A stretch of DNA of 64,000 nt from Cycas panzhihuaensis (lineage: Eukaryota > Cycadophyta). Positions within the stretch are counted from its first letter, which is position 1, and each line of letters begins with the position of its first letter. Under the pieces are notes generated by a model. The model worked only from the letters and a program-made list of their open reading frames with translations. It searched no databases and was not told where the DNA came from. Both the position numbers and the translations under genes were made by a program. This document shows, one piece after another, positions 49,320 to 63,420 of the stretch. Where the stretch lies: NCBI GenBank assembly GCA_023213395.1, contig CM041465.1, forward strand, positions 53,947,741 through 54,011,740, written 5' to 3'.

Positions 49320-50435
49320 GATACTAGGCTCTGGCAGTTAACAAGTAGCGACGCAAGCAAAACAAAGAATCAAATAACAAGCGCGAAGCGGGCCGAGAAG
49401 GGTAGGAGGACCTAGCAATGAGGTTACCTAAAAACATGAGCAAGCAATCCGGCCACTGACTGAGAGTAGGCGGAGAAAAGACATCTTAGAGTCCCAAAAG
49501 GTTGCTTTGGGAAGCCTAAATATGCCCCCGGACAGGGGGCATTCCCTTTGGGGACCCCAGGGGCGAACAAGGGATGCGAAAATGAGTCCAGGGTGGCGAA
49601 ACGAGCCAAACGAGTATAAACTCGGGCATGCACGGGAGCAACAAGAAAATCCACAAAAAGGGCCCTGCCAAGAGTGCGGGAATGAGGCGCCATAAATGCT
49701 TTTGCAAGAGGAGGCAGGAAGGGCATCCATAAAACACAATGGGCAACTGGGCCAGAAGGCAAAGACTATCAGAGGGACGAGACGGTCCCAACGACTGCCA
49801 CGAGCCGTAAACTAAGAAGCCACGGGCCCCCGCCATATAAGGAAAACTAATGAAAATTGATTCATTTTCACCACCATGCGAAACCGCAGCCTCTTCCCAC
49901 GACGCGAGCGCCACCGATTTCGAGGGCATGCAAGGGACGATCCGACCGCCGGATTCGAGCAAGGAGACAGTCATCATGATCCCAGAGGCGAGATGGCGAC
50001 AATGCCGCATCCAAGTGAGTGGATCTAACGTAACCTTCGCTGCTTCAAAATTTGAAGTTTATTATTTTTCAATTAATTTTAATGCATTTCATGCCCCTTA
50101 TGGGCGATTAGAGGCCTCTGAGTCCGAATCGACCCGGAAGAGGCGGACGGGCATTAGAAGCCTCGGTCTCGTGGGTTCCACGGGTCCACCACAAAATTGG
50201 CTAAAACCCCTTTATGGTCGCCACGACCAAGATCGCGCAAGACCGTGATCTTGGCCGTAGTATCGCAGGGAGGAACGATCATCGGGACCCGCCCAAATTT
50301 AGCAGATCAATTTGGAGCGCGCAGCGTAACATCGTAAAATAAATAAGGGGCCAAACAAACTCAAAACTAGAAAAGACAACTGCATAAGTAGCTAGAGCCT
50401 ATAGGACCGCTAGAGACTAACTTTGACCGACTTTG
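49320..50435. other. Element C interior between extra RNase H and PMD-like gene
   Basis: GC-rich sequence open on both strands by chance. ORFs at 49424-49762, 49516-50010 (-) and 49850-50248 (+) show no domain. The end of this stretch may include the promoter of the plus-strand gene. Confidence 0.4.
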
Positions 50436-50439
50436 ATGA

Positions 50440-52300
50440 ATGCAGTGCTATCACAGGATAACCGCAAAACGCTTAAGATGCCCATCCCGAGTTACCCGGA
50501 GATGGCGACAGAGGAGGACAGGCGACCTCAAGAGATGCGCCCGCATAAGGCCCTCAAGACCCCAGTCAGATTAGATCACGGATCCTAGTGGACATAGTGT
50601 CGCATCGATGTGAGGAGGCACGTGTTTCACTTACCTCAGATAGGAGATATTACTATCACCCCAGAGGATATTAGACGGATCCTAGGGGTGCCAGCGACAG
50701 GGAAACCCGTGAGACTGAGGACACTGCCTAGCACCGAGGCAAAGACATGTGAGGTGGCCTGGGCCTCACCAAGGCATAGTGGCGTGAGGGGAGCTCCTCC
50801 GCATGCCTATGTCAGGGATTCCTCGGGTGAGGAAGCTCATCCTACTATGCATTCTATTCCAGATTTCCTAGAAATAGAACTACAGGGAGATTCCAGGAGG
50901 ATGGGTGGATGCAACAAGGCTTGGTGAGGCCTACGAGAGGATGGATCGGGCCACTCTAGTTGAGGCGAACCTCGTCGCCCAACTAGATACCATCAGGAGA
51001 TCAGGCCGAGGAGGATTTTCTTACAAAGACGCTGTCGCAAAGGTCGGTTTTTTGATCATTTTGGCAGTTGGCGCCGCAGGGGCCATTCCCCATAGCGAGG
51101 TGGGCCCCGGCGGTCCACTGTGTGGCGCACGAGATTCCGGGACAGAGGACCGTGCCCATGTCCGCTGGCCGGCCGATGCGACATCACTCGACCTCCTCAC
51201 TGGCTGATTACATGCACTCCATACAGAGCAAAGGAGGTGGGGGAGTGATGACGAGGTGTGGAGCAGAGCACCCGCCGATGATGACAAATGACGATGACGA
51301 CGACAGGGCGGCGACAAGTGATGACGGGAGATGGGGCCACCATCACGACTGGGGGGAGGCAGTCCACCATAGCCATCGAGCTCCCGAGACGAGCAGGTGG
51401 CAATGAGACCGGGACGCAGCCGGATCGTGAGGAGATCCAGAGAGGCGAGGGTCGAGCCAGTCCCTGCCAGCGACGAGGCAGAGGCAGAGGATGCATCTGA
51501 GGATGAGGCACCAGCAGCTGGCAGAGAGCCAGGAGAGGAGGACGTCGCTCGAGCAGAGGATCCGACAGCCACGGCAGGTGAGACCTAACCGTTTCCTTAG
51601 TCGTTTGACATCTAGATAGATTTTGATTTCGTTTTATGATATACATCGAGGATACACACTGACACATGGCATGTTGCCTTGGCAGGAGTAGCAGAGGTCC
51701 GGGTCGGTCGAGGCCATGGTGAGGGAGTTGTTCCCTCGTTCACGCAGGGGCAACCGCCCATCTAAAGTGAGGACGCGCCCAGACGGGCGGAGCCTACATG
51801 CAGGCATTCGCCCCATTGGTGAGAGCGAGAGACATCTGGGCTGCAGAGACCCAGGAGCACATGGCATTTTGGGACACCGCAATGTAGAGCTCAACGTGAC
51901 TGTGGGCGAGCGAGATGAGTCAAGGGATTCGATCCAGGCCTTGGAGGCACAGAGCGGGCCAGGAGGAGATACAGGGAGTAGCACTCTCCTTGCAGTCCTA
52001 GAGGAGCGCCTTAAGGCATCGGAGGAGAGGTTCAGAGCTATCGAGGAGGGACTCCGAGGCGAGAGGGACCGCATCCAGGTCCGCTACGACCAGCTGGTGG
52101 CGCAGGTGGTCTCAAGGTCGAGCAGGAGCCGCTCACATACACATACGGCGGCTATGACTCCGAGATGGCCTCGGGATGAGGAGAGCGAAGTGGCAGCCAT
52201 GAGGCCTGTGAGGAGCCTCGCAGGATGTGGTCCCTGTGAGAGGGATCACACGCACTGTGAGATGGGACCCTGTGGTCCGGACAAAGCAGTAGATTAGGGG
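50440..52300 (+). pseudogene. Antisense PMD-like gene of element C, with putative intron
   Basis: Plus-strand gene, opposite to the retrotransposon, between integrase and the 3' LTR. It probably starts ATGCAG at 50440. Frames read ILVDIVSHRCEEARV, then after a frameshift FHLPQIGDITITPEDIRRIL GVPATGKPV (about 50627-50712). This is a good match to the central PMD motif FHLP.GE.TITLEDV..LLGLP..G.PV. Further on come RGGFSYKDAVAKVG (50971) and an acidic stretch (EAEAEDASEDEAPAAG, about 51478-51525). A GT-AG intron fits at 51578-51685 in phase 1. Downstream is a coiled-coil-like segment (LEERLKASEERFRAIEEGL, about 51997-52053) in another frame. In-frame stops near 50587 show decay. The function is unknown; PMD is a recognised fold of MAIN/MAIL proteins and of some transposon proteins. 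Confidence 0.65.
51578..51685 (+). other. Putative intron in the antisense PMD-like gene
   Basis: CGGCAG|GTGAGA to TTGGCAG|GAGT, 108 nt, AT-rich relative to its surroundings, phase 1. A matching GCAG|GTATG to CTTAG|GAGA intron lies in the other copy at 62883-62951. Confidence 0.6.
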
Positions 52301-53040
52301 ATACATATGTATGATTTTGGCGAGAAAGCGCGAGCCTCTAAGGGGTCATATGTAGACTCACATGATTGTACTCCCCTTGCAAGGATCCCGGCTTCCCACA
52401 TACACGATGTACTATGACATTTTTGATATATATATATACATGGGGTAATTGGAACCCCATTTTGACATGAAATGGTGTGTACCATGTATGATAGAGGTAG
52501 CATGTATGATTTACTTTGCATGAATGATTTATATGTTGTAAATGTTTGCATGCCGTAAATATTTATATACTGATATGTAAATATGTGAATGTATAAATGC
52601 ATATATTTTGTTGTAAAGTTTTGTAAATATGCAGGTGTTTCCTTCCATGTATGGCCATATGTCTAATAGGAGCACACACATCCACCGTGAGCAGAGGTGA
52701 TTGAGAGGTATGAGGTTAGAAGATAGGGCGACATGCATGTCCACAGGGGAGCACAGCGGAATATGCGAAGGAAGCGACAAGTACGAAAGGGGAGTAACGA
52801 TACTCCATAGGCCGCCTAGTTTGGGGATGCCCAAAATAGAAGACAAAGGTTCCCAAGAGTATACGAGAACGCTGTTCCATGAGGAACCTAAAAGGAATAA
52901 GAATCCACCTTGAATTGCCATTCAACCCGCTTGGGGAGGAATGGGGACAATTCAAGATGGTAGTTTAGGCTCATTTTGAGAGCAGGCGAAGAAATCACGC
53001 CAGAACTTTTGAGGAATTTCCGCTGACCGCTTTCAAATTC
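52301..53040. other. Element C spacer between PMD-like gene and integrase
   Basis: Non-coding. Includes a short AT repeat (about 52425-52438) and the TGAAATGGTGTGTACC block also present in element B at 40095. Confidence 0.5.
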
Positions 53041-53049
53041 CAAGCCGCC

Positions 53050-54209
53050 TAAGGTGGCGATCTCAGATGCGCCTGCTATCGAGGCTTTCGAGAACGATTT
53101 AAGGACCTACCCACTTGGGCCCAAATTTGGCCAAGCGATCGTAAAGATACTCTAATTTGAGGACATGGTCCCTAGGACACAAAGGACAGGCACGAAGGTG
53201 TTTATCGTTCGTCTTTTGCAAATGGGCTTTCGAAGCGAGGTTCACTTGATAAGCCGCTAAGCGCTTCTCATCCAGGGCTTCGAGGTCCAGGAGGTGAGCC
53301 TGGCGAATAGACTCCTCGTCGATGAGGCCTCGAAGGGAGACCCGAAGAGAAGGGATCTCCACTTCTAATGGGAGTATCGCCTCAGTCCCGTAAACTAACG
53401 AGAATGGGGTCATCCCAGAGCCGTCGGACAGAGGTACCGTGAAGCCCATGGGCTAAGGAGTCGGATATGCCGCCTTTGAGACTAGGCGACGGTTTTCTTC
53501 AAGATGCCAATGAGCGTTTTGTTGAAAGATTCAATTTGCCCATTGGCTTGGGGGTAATAAGGGGATGATGTCTTGTGCGAGATTTCGAATTTCTCGTACA
53601 ATTCGTCCATTTCCTTATTACAGAAGAGAGTCCCATTGTTCGTAATCAGGATGTCTGGAATTCTGAAACGACAGATAATATACTGGTAGACGAAGGTGGC
53701 TATCGTCTTACCAGGGGTAGTGGATAGGGGGATTGCCTCTGCCCATTTAGTAAAGTATTCGATAGCGGTCAAGATATATTTATGCTGTGCAGAAGATGGA
53801 GGTGATATAGCCCCAATGAGGTCTAAACCCCATTGGGAAAAAGGCCATGGAGACACGATAGGGTGCAACGCCTCGGAGGGTATATGGGAGACGTTGGCGT
53901 GCTCCTGACAACGCCGACATCTAAGGGCACAAGCGTGGGCGTCCTTGAATAAGGACGGCCAATAGTAGCCCATACGGAGGATCCTTTGGGCCATGGATTG
54001 GCCCGCAAAATGGCCCCCATAAATGCCATGGTGGCATTCGCGGAGTATTTGGTCTGCTTCGTCAGGAGCGACGCAACAAGGTGATCCCATCGAAGATCTC
54101 TTGTACAACACCCGGCCCACGAGGAGGTGTTGCTTAGCGGGCACCCGACACGTGACTTAACCTTATCGGGCTTCGTGGTGATATTCTTTGCCGGGTCGAT
54201 ATCGCGCAT
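53050..54209 (-). pseudogene. Element C integrase
   Basis: Minus strand. The zinc-binding part (54144 downward) has HHGIYGGH and CRRCQEH. The catalytic core shows WGLDLIGAI (first Asp), ILITNNGTLF where the family has TDNGTQF, so the second Asp is Asn, and NGQIESFNKTL (Glu kept). After a break near 53460 the C-terminal part reads TPFSLVYGTEAILPLEVEIP and ends near 53099. The lost Asp and the frameshift predict an inactive integrase. Order and motifs are those of Ty3/gypsy integrases. Confidence 0.9.
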
Positions 54210-54517
54210 TTCGCCATACCACTACCGGGCATGAGTGGGTGAGGGGAAGCATCTTGGACGGCCATGATGAGCTCGTCCGGGAAAGAGTCGTCAACGGGAA
54301 TGCCGCTCGCGTTGGGAATGGCGGTGTTGGCCAACTATTCCACTACTATCATTTCCTTCTTCGACTTCCTATTGACGACTTGCAAGTCGAATTCTTGAAG
54401 CAGGATGGCCCAACTACCGCCCCACCACAACCGAGTGGGTAAGCAAGTAACACAAGAGATCGGATTGGACGATCACATTGGTCGTATTACTAAGCAAGTA
54501 ATGCCGAAATTTCTTGG

Positions 54518-55800
54518 TCACGTGGACCAAGCAGAGGCATTCCTTTCTACGGGATAGTTTAATTCAATGCAACAAGAGTGTGGTCGATGAAATAATGGCC
54601 CTCCTTGCCTCGACCGCCCTTCCAGGCGAGCATTGCGCCTGTGGATCTGGCTTGCCGAGGTGTATAGGGTGAAGGGCCTATCGAAGCGAGGAGGCGCCAG
54701 CGTAGGGGCAGAAACGAGAACTTCCTTGAGCCCTACGAAAGCCTTTTGGGTCTTGTCTGTCCAGACAAAAGGGGCTCCTTTCTTCAATAGGTTTGTAAGA
54801 GGCTTGGCGTTTATGGAGAAATCTGCCAAAAAATGCCTCAAGAAACCAAGCCTGCCTAGAAACGACTTAATTTGTTGTTGGGTCTTAGGCGGCAGCATGT
54901 CAAGGATTGTCTTGACTTTATCCGAATCGATCTGGATTCCTTGTTGAGACACGAGGAAACCGAGGAGTTTGCTCGAAGTAACGGCAAACACGCATTTTAG
55001 CGGGTTTAAACTAACATGGTACTTGCGGCATCTTGCGAAGATGGCGCGCAAGCCTGAAAGATGATGGGCTCGAACGGAAAGGCCCATCATGTCGTCCATG
55101 AAGACCTCCATCGTGTTGTTGATGAGGTCATGAAAGATGAAATGCATGGCTCTTTGATAAGTAGCCCCTGCATTTTTAAGACCAAAGGGCATTGCCTTGT
55201 AGGCAAAGGTACCCCACTTGCCGTGAAAGCCGCCTTATGACGGCCTTCGGAGAGATTTGAATCGGTTGTAGCCGAGAAGCCATCCATCAAGGACATAACT
55301 TCAACTGGCCGCATCGATCAATTATTTGATCGATGAAGGGGAGAGGGAAATTGTCCTTAGGACAAGCGCTGTTTATGTCGCGAAAGTCGACACAAATGCG
55401 AATGGTCCCGCTTCTTTTAGCAATCGGATGATATTCGATACCCACTTGGGGTAGTCGATGGAGGAAATAAGTCCCGCTTCCAGGAGCTTCTCAACTTCCA
55501 TCTTAACGGCAGCTGAAAGCTTCGGCTAAAGGGGGCGCTGCTTCTGACGCACGGGGCGAGCATCAGGAAAGGTCGTAAGGTTATGCATGACAATGGAGGG
55601 GTCAATGCCCTTCATATCTGAGTAATCCCACGCGAAAACATCACAGAATTCTTGAAACAGGAGGGTGTACTCCTTCACTTCGTCGGGGGTGCACTCCGCT
55701 CCCACTTTGATGACCTTGTCTAGGGCAAGGACTATGTCCCGGTTGCCCCCATACACATGGCATTCCCTCCTCGAAATGGAGGGGGCAAGATCAACCTAAG
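54518..55800 (-). pseudogene. Element C reverse transcriptase and RNase H
   Basis: Minus strand. The start of RT reads FAWDYSDMKGIDPSIVMHNL and DARPVRQKQR (55756-55540), then in shifted frames EVEKLLEAGLISSIDYPKWV and MSLMDGF. It continues openly from 55192 with MPFGLKNAGATYQRAM, the active-site box FMDDM (both Asp kept), LLGFLVSQQGI and FLGRLGFLRHF. RNase H begins FVWTDKTQKAF and RPFTLYTSAS, where the usual catalytic Asp of LYxDAS is not seen, then frays below 54600. The FAW..DMxGIDP and DDM signatures fit Tat/Athila-type elements. Frameshifts near 55540, 55400 and 55200 break it. Confidence 0.88.
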
Positions 55801-56450
55801 GGAGGAAACGGAAGAGGGATTGGCCTGGCTAATGGGGACCCAATCGCTAAGACCTCTCGTGGCCAAGCTTGTGGTGACCAGAGGTAAATTCGGCGGGAAC
55901 CGCTAAGTGTTCCAAGAAAGCCTCATCGCCTTCAAGTAGTCTACCCCATGGATGACCCGACTGATAGACGAGGCGCAGGATGGCGCGGAGTGATAGGACC
56001 CAGATGGCCCGAAAACCGCCTGTCACCACTAAAAGACTGACGGAGAGTCAAGGAGAGGCCCTCAGAAAGGTAAGAGGGGACCTCTCAACGCCGCCATCTG
56101 TGAGGTGATTTAGATGGGAGAGCCAGGGACATGATGATCAACATGCGCAATGTCATGTGACATGTGAAAGTGGCCCGGCTCTACAACAAAAGAGGTCGTA
56201 GGAGGAAACCTAGGACTAGGAGGATGCCTCGCACTAGTGCGGAGGAATGAAACTGGGTGAGGATGGTCCTCATCCTCACTATGGGACCCATCGTCGTCAA
56301 ACATGGCGAGATACCCATAGTTGCCGACCCCGATGGGGGCGAAACGTGTCAACGCAGGAGAAGAAGGTGTGGGACCTTCTTCTGCAGAAGAGGAATTGGG
56401 ATTCGACGAGCAAGCCGAGACATGGCCTCAAGGGCGCTTGTTTCCTTCGT
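55801..56450 (-). other. Element C protease-RT linker
   Basis: No confident domain. Acidic text (DDDGSHSEDEDHPHP, about 56250-56300) suggests a low-complexity linker between protease and RT. Confidence 0.4.
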
Positions 56451-56454
56451 ATGG

Positions 56455-56830
56455 TCACGGCTTGCTCAAGTGAGGCCTAGCTAGCTTGGCAAGCGATTGC
56501 TCGCGGAGGACAACTTTCATTTGTCCATTATGGACAAATTTAAGTTGCCCCCAACGGGTGGAACACACGGCTCCCATTTGGTCAAGCCATGGTCGACCCA
56601 GAAGTAGGTTGTAATCTACATCAACATCAAGGACGACGATGTCAGTAACGACGGTCTTGTCCTCGAGGGTAAGGGGTATCGAGACAGATCCTAAGGGAGT
56701 CTTCTCGGTACCGTCATAGCCTTGACAACGCCATGGAACGGGTTCCAAGGCGGAAATGCCAAGCTCGTGCATAACGCGCAAGGGCATGGCATTGACAGAA
56801 GAACCGTTGCCCACCTACGCCTCCGCAATG
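56455..56830 (-). pseudogene. Element C retropepsin-like protease
   Basis: Minus strand. The active-site segment reads VGNGSSVNAMPLRVM where family members, and element B, have VDNGSS, so the catalytic Asp is Gly. A TAG lies two codons upstream of that Gly. Downstream, SIPLTLEDKTVVTDIVVLDV, YNLLLGRPWLDQMGAVCST and LKFVHNGQMKVV are typical of plant gypsy proteases. Confidence 0.88.
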
Positions 56831-56899
56831 TGCAATCGGGAGTATCTATGGTAATGGTGAAAGGGAAGTTCCATTGGCGCTCCTTCCACCGGACGCAGG

Positions 56900-59443
56900 A
56901 GATCTCGGGATCAAGGAGATAACGGCTCACTACTGGGGTTGTACCCAAGGCATGAACGGACGCTGTCATTCGATCCAAGAGCTTCTAGGAGGAGCGCTCG
57001 TTGCTCCGGGCAACTTCTCAAGATGTCCATGATGGACATCCTGGTAGCCACAGTAAGGAGCTCTTCGACTACGGAGAAAGGCTTACCTCTCCCTGTGGGT
57101 TGGGTAAGGGCTCTCCTAAAGTCGAATCGCCCAGGGCATACGAGAATAGTCTTGGGAAGTGCGGGAATCTCCAGAGGAGTAGCTTCCGGAGGAGGATCAA
57201 GCTGTGAGGTAGACACGGATGCACCTGTTGCCTCCTTTGCGGCTTGAGACCCAAGTTAACGCCAGAAAGAGGAGTGGTCTCGAGCATTTGGATCACCTTC
57301 TTTCCCTTGTTACGGGACCGTGAAGGTGATGGAACGCGGCGGTCAGGGGATCGCGAAGGGGAAGGCGACCTTCACACGCCCTTCCCTCTACCATGCGAAG
57401 GGCGAGGATCGGGAGATCGATCCCGATTCTGATTGTTCCTTTGCTAAACAACGCGACCACGTTCCCCATGTTTGGGGAACGGGTCTCTATGGATGGGCTG
57501 ATCGAGGTTAGGCCTCGATGTCTGCCTAGGGGATGAGTCGACAATGGGCGCCACGGTGCCGTGTTTGCAACGCAAATCGTCATGGAAGCATTCTCCGTGG
57601 ATGGAGCACCGCCTCTTCTCAAAGGGAGGATCGATCCTCCTTGCTTGAGAAGACTGGGTGTTACCCCCTTTGGGGGGCATCGCACGAGAAGTCTGCTGGA
57701 CAGGTTTATGGGAGGTTGGCGATGAAGGAGGTTGGAGTTTTAACTCCTTCATTGTGCGCTCGAATGAGCGAATGGCGGAGGTAAGGGGATCTAGGGTCCT
57801 CTCAGTCGGATGCGAGGTGGACCTAGTGGGCTGCGAAGGTTTGGTCTCCTTCGCTGGGGGAGGCACCTTGCGACGTTGCGAGGGCTTGGGAGGTTTCTTG
57901 AGTCCCGCTTGGATCTCAATGGCCTCCAAAGCTAAATACCTCGTGATGGCAGAGTCACACGTGGTCGCCCCCATCTTGAGGACTTCCACATGCACTTCGG
58001 ACGGCGTATCGACAAAGAGATCCCTCTTCAACTCCTCAGGCAACGTGGCCTTGGTGGAGTGAAGAAGATCGTGAAACCGTCGTACAAAGTCACGATTCAT
58101 CTCGTCGTGACCTTGTTTAAGTGACAGAAGCACCTTCATTCCACTTTCGAATGGACGAGCCACATCAAAATAATTGACGAACTCATCCACTAATTGCTAG
58201 AATGAAGAGATCGAATGAGTGGGAAGGCGGTAAAACCACTTGAGGGCATCGCCCTGCAAGGACCGCGGAAATAGCTTCATAAGAATATGGTTGTAAGCCC
58301 AATAATCGATGCATGCCATAAAAAGTCACAGACATGCTCTGGTGGTCTTGTGACGAAGTCCCGTCGAATTTGGGAACTTCAGGAGGGTGAGGCGGCAGGT
58401 TAGTCCTTAGCGCCTCAACAGACAATGGAGTCAACCTATAGTCCACGAAAGGACGTGTCCTTGCTTGGGCTAATGGATCGACAACCCAGAAGGAATGGAT
58501 GGGGGTAAACCCATCCCCTTGGGAAAAGGCCCTTGTTGGAAAGGGGGTCATGTAAGTGTTCGAAAAGAGGTACGCTCCTCATGGCGATGATGCAAAGAAT
58601 GGGAGTTGCCGATGATGTAAAACGGAGGATGAGGGACCGGGTTTTGCCCATATGGGCCACCCTTAGGTGGCGTGACCCCATATGGGTGCAACGGGTCCAC
58701 CCCATAAACAGGAAGATGGCTTCCCTTGCCTTGCCCCGAAGGTTGAGCAGTGTAACCTGGGGGCACGTAAAGAGAAGGACCACCAATCGGGTTTTGGACA
58801 TATATAGGAGTGGGTCCTACATGGCTAACGGCAGCGGCACTTGTAGGACCCCGAGGCCTACTAGGGAACGCATGCGTCACGTTCGGAGGTGGCGCGACAC
58901 TTGCCTTGGGAGCTGGGGTAGACATGGCATAGGACGCGTGTGCACGAGTAGAAGCATCGAGCATTGTAGATGACGCAGGCATGGACGAAGAAGATGCTAT
59001 GTTACGTAGCATTTCTGTAAACCATCTAGGATGCGGCTGGCGGCGAGCTGCTCGAAAGCACTCGCTAAGCGCCGACCGCCGCCTACGGAGGGGTATCCTC
59101 ATAGCCATACGAGGTCGAAGGGGCTTCAAAAGTAGGAGATCCTTCTGGCGTTCTCGTAAGGCTCGCCAAAGGGGTGGCGAGTCTCGTGAGGGTCAATCTT
59201 CCACCGCTGGGCTAAGGTCGAAAGTCATCCGTAGAAATGGTCATCTCGATAGTAATGGAATCATCGCCTCATGGGCGATTCCGCATCGTATGAAGGGAAC
59301 TCTTGAGTTCCCCGGCCATGGGACCAGAGGCCCAATCGACGGGTAACCTTCCATTGTCGAATCGGGGTTCGACGACTAAGGAACGAGACGATTGGTCTTC
59401 AATGACGACGCAAACCTTACAAGCGACGCAAGAAACGTCGCAT
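56900..59443 (-). pseudogene. Element C gag
   Basis: Minus strand. The ATG equivalent to that of copy A is at 59443. Leader region (58548-59129): MAMRIPLRRRR, HPRWFTEMLRNIASSSS, GVDPLHPYGV. Then LPPHPPEVPKFDG (about 58390), the gag core with QGHDEMNRDFVRRFHDLL in an ORF at 57444-58190, a Lys/Pro-rich tail, and a cysteine motif CSIHGECFHDDLRC. A gag-protease linker with KPFSVVEELLTVATRMSIMD follows (57216-56911). Several frameshifts separate these parts. Gag would form the particle; here it is not intact. Confidence 0.85.
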
Positions 59444-59602
59444 GCAACGCCTTTCATGAAAGGCCGTTAGATGAAATGCAAAGGAAAGGAAGAAAAGCGA
59501 TGCAAACACGCTGGGGTTGCCCAACCGAAAACACTAATGCGAAACTACCTAGAGGCAAGAACACCAACAAGGAGGAGAAGTGATTTAGCTTCCCATCGGC
59601 AG

Positions 59603-59619
59603 CCTCAAGATGGTCGCCA
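59603..59619 (-). other. Primer binding site of element C
   Basis: Minus-strand TGGCGACCATCTTGAGG directly abuts the LTR end. One base differs from the PBS of B. Confidence 0.7.
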
Positions 59620-62255
<2,636 letters not shown>

Positions 62256-62260
62256 TAACT

Positions 62261-63420
62261 CCATCCTAATATGTTGGTTATACAATCATGTGCCATTAAT
62301 GAGACCAGGAGCAGCACTAGGAGAGTTGATTATTATGGATCTAGGGATGAATAGGTCATACATGAGAGCATGGATTCATACCAAGATAGCCATCGTAGCG
62401 AGGAGTACTCATAGCCCTCTATTGAGTAAGATGACTAGGAGACAACTAATAAAGGATGCATATGAGGGATTATCGATATGGAGTGATGATGAGGTGGATG
62501 TAGTGGAGAGAGGAGCAATAGAAGAGGCTCATATCATTAGTAGAAGGAGAAGGAGAGGTATAGAGAGAGGAGACAAAGGTAGGAGATATAGTAGAGGTGG
62601 TGGTGAGATGGGTCAAGGAGGGAGAGAAAGGGCATCAACAAGCAGAGGAGAGGGAGGGAGTCGACAGGTACTCGAGAGGGTAGGTGGAGCATCAGATGGA
62701 GATAGGCGAGGTTCCTATAGGGCATGGAGTTAGGATTAGAAGAGGAGTGGGGAAGAGGAGGTGGAACAAGGCAGGTGAGGGAGATACTACCCAAGAGGCT
62801 TCCCAAGAGCCTCATAGAGAGGGAGTGCCATAGGTAAAGGAGGAGATGGTAGTGGAACCAACAAGAGGAAGTGAGCTAGCAGGTATGCCAGTTAATTAGT
62901 TTTGAATATCTTAAATTATGTTTTCCTTTTGATTATATATTCTCTTCTTAGGAGACTGATCATGATTTATATGTTTTCTATGGACAAATGATAAGAGCAT
63001 GACTCTGGCAGAGGTAAGAAGGACACTAGAGTTTATCTTCTTATATGTACCTATATTGAAAGAGGTTCCAGTATGGAACATGGTAGATCGCACACTCCTA
63101 GTGCACGGTATTAACTATTTTAGTTGTGCACTTTGAGCTCAAGACATGTTCATGGATATGAGAGTAGAGTTGAGACTTTGAGAGTTAGAGCTTAGGATAA
63201 CTGAGGATGAGGGATGTTATCTATATAGAATGATGTTGGAACAAGTGAGAGTGTAAGTTACTCTATTTGGGAGTACTAAAAAGTAGTAGGGATGATATCT
63301 TCCACTACGTAGGGAGTCTACATATGGATAGACTCCAGACAAAGGAGAGAGGACAGATCAAGGATCACATAAGAGATTTCATCAGGGCTTACAAAGATGA
63401 GTATATTATATATATATAGG
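62261..63420 (+). pseudogene. PMD-like ORF, right part
   Basis: Continues the ORF cut at 36220: LMRPGAALGELIIMDLGMNR, then SYMRAWIHTKIAIVARS and a WSDDEVDVV segment. A basic/Gly-rich tail follows (RRRRRGIERGDKGRR, then RGGGEMGQGG). Element C has PGGPLCG and GSDDEVWS at the same places. A GT-AG intron fits at 62883-62951 in phase 1, as in element C. Beyond it, DHDLYVFYGQMI and ITEDEGCYLYRMML can be read in changing frames to about 63270. Frameshifts and stops after 62733 suggest decay. Confidence 0.6.
62883..62951 (+). other. Putative intron in the interrupted PMD-like ORF
   Basis: GCTAGCAG|GTATGCC to CTTCTTAG|GAGACT, 69 nt, AT-rich, phase 1, at the same point of the gene as the putative intron at 51578-51685. 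Confidence 0.55.

Noticed and set aside
49424-50248. ORFs of 112-164 codons on both strands in element C
   Set aside because: The sequence is open by chance because it is GC-rich. No motif, and no counterpart in element B, which lacks this segment.
51021-51667. Minus-strand ORFs of 156 and 183 codons
   Set aside because: They are the antisense shadow of the GC-rich PMD-like gene: Ser/Pro-rich, with no domain and no gypsy motif.
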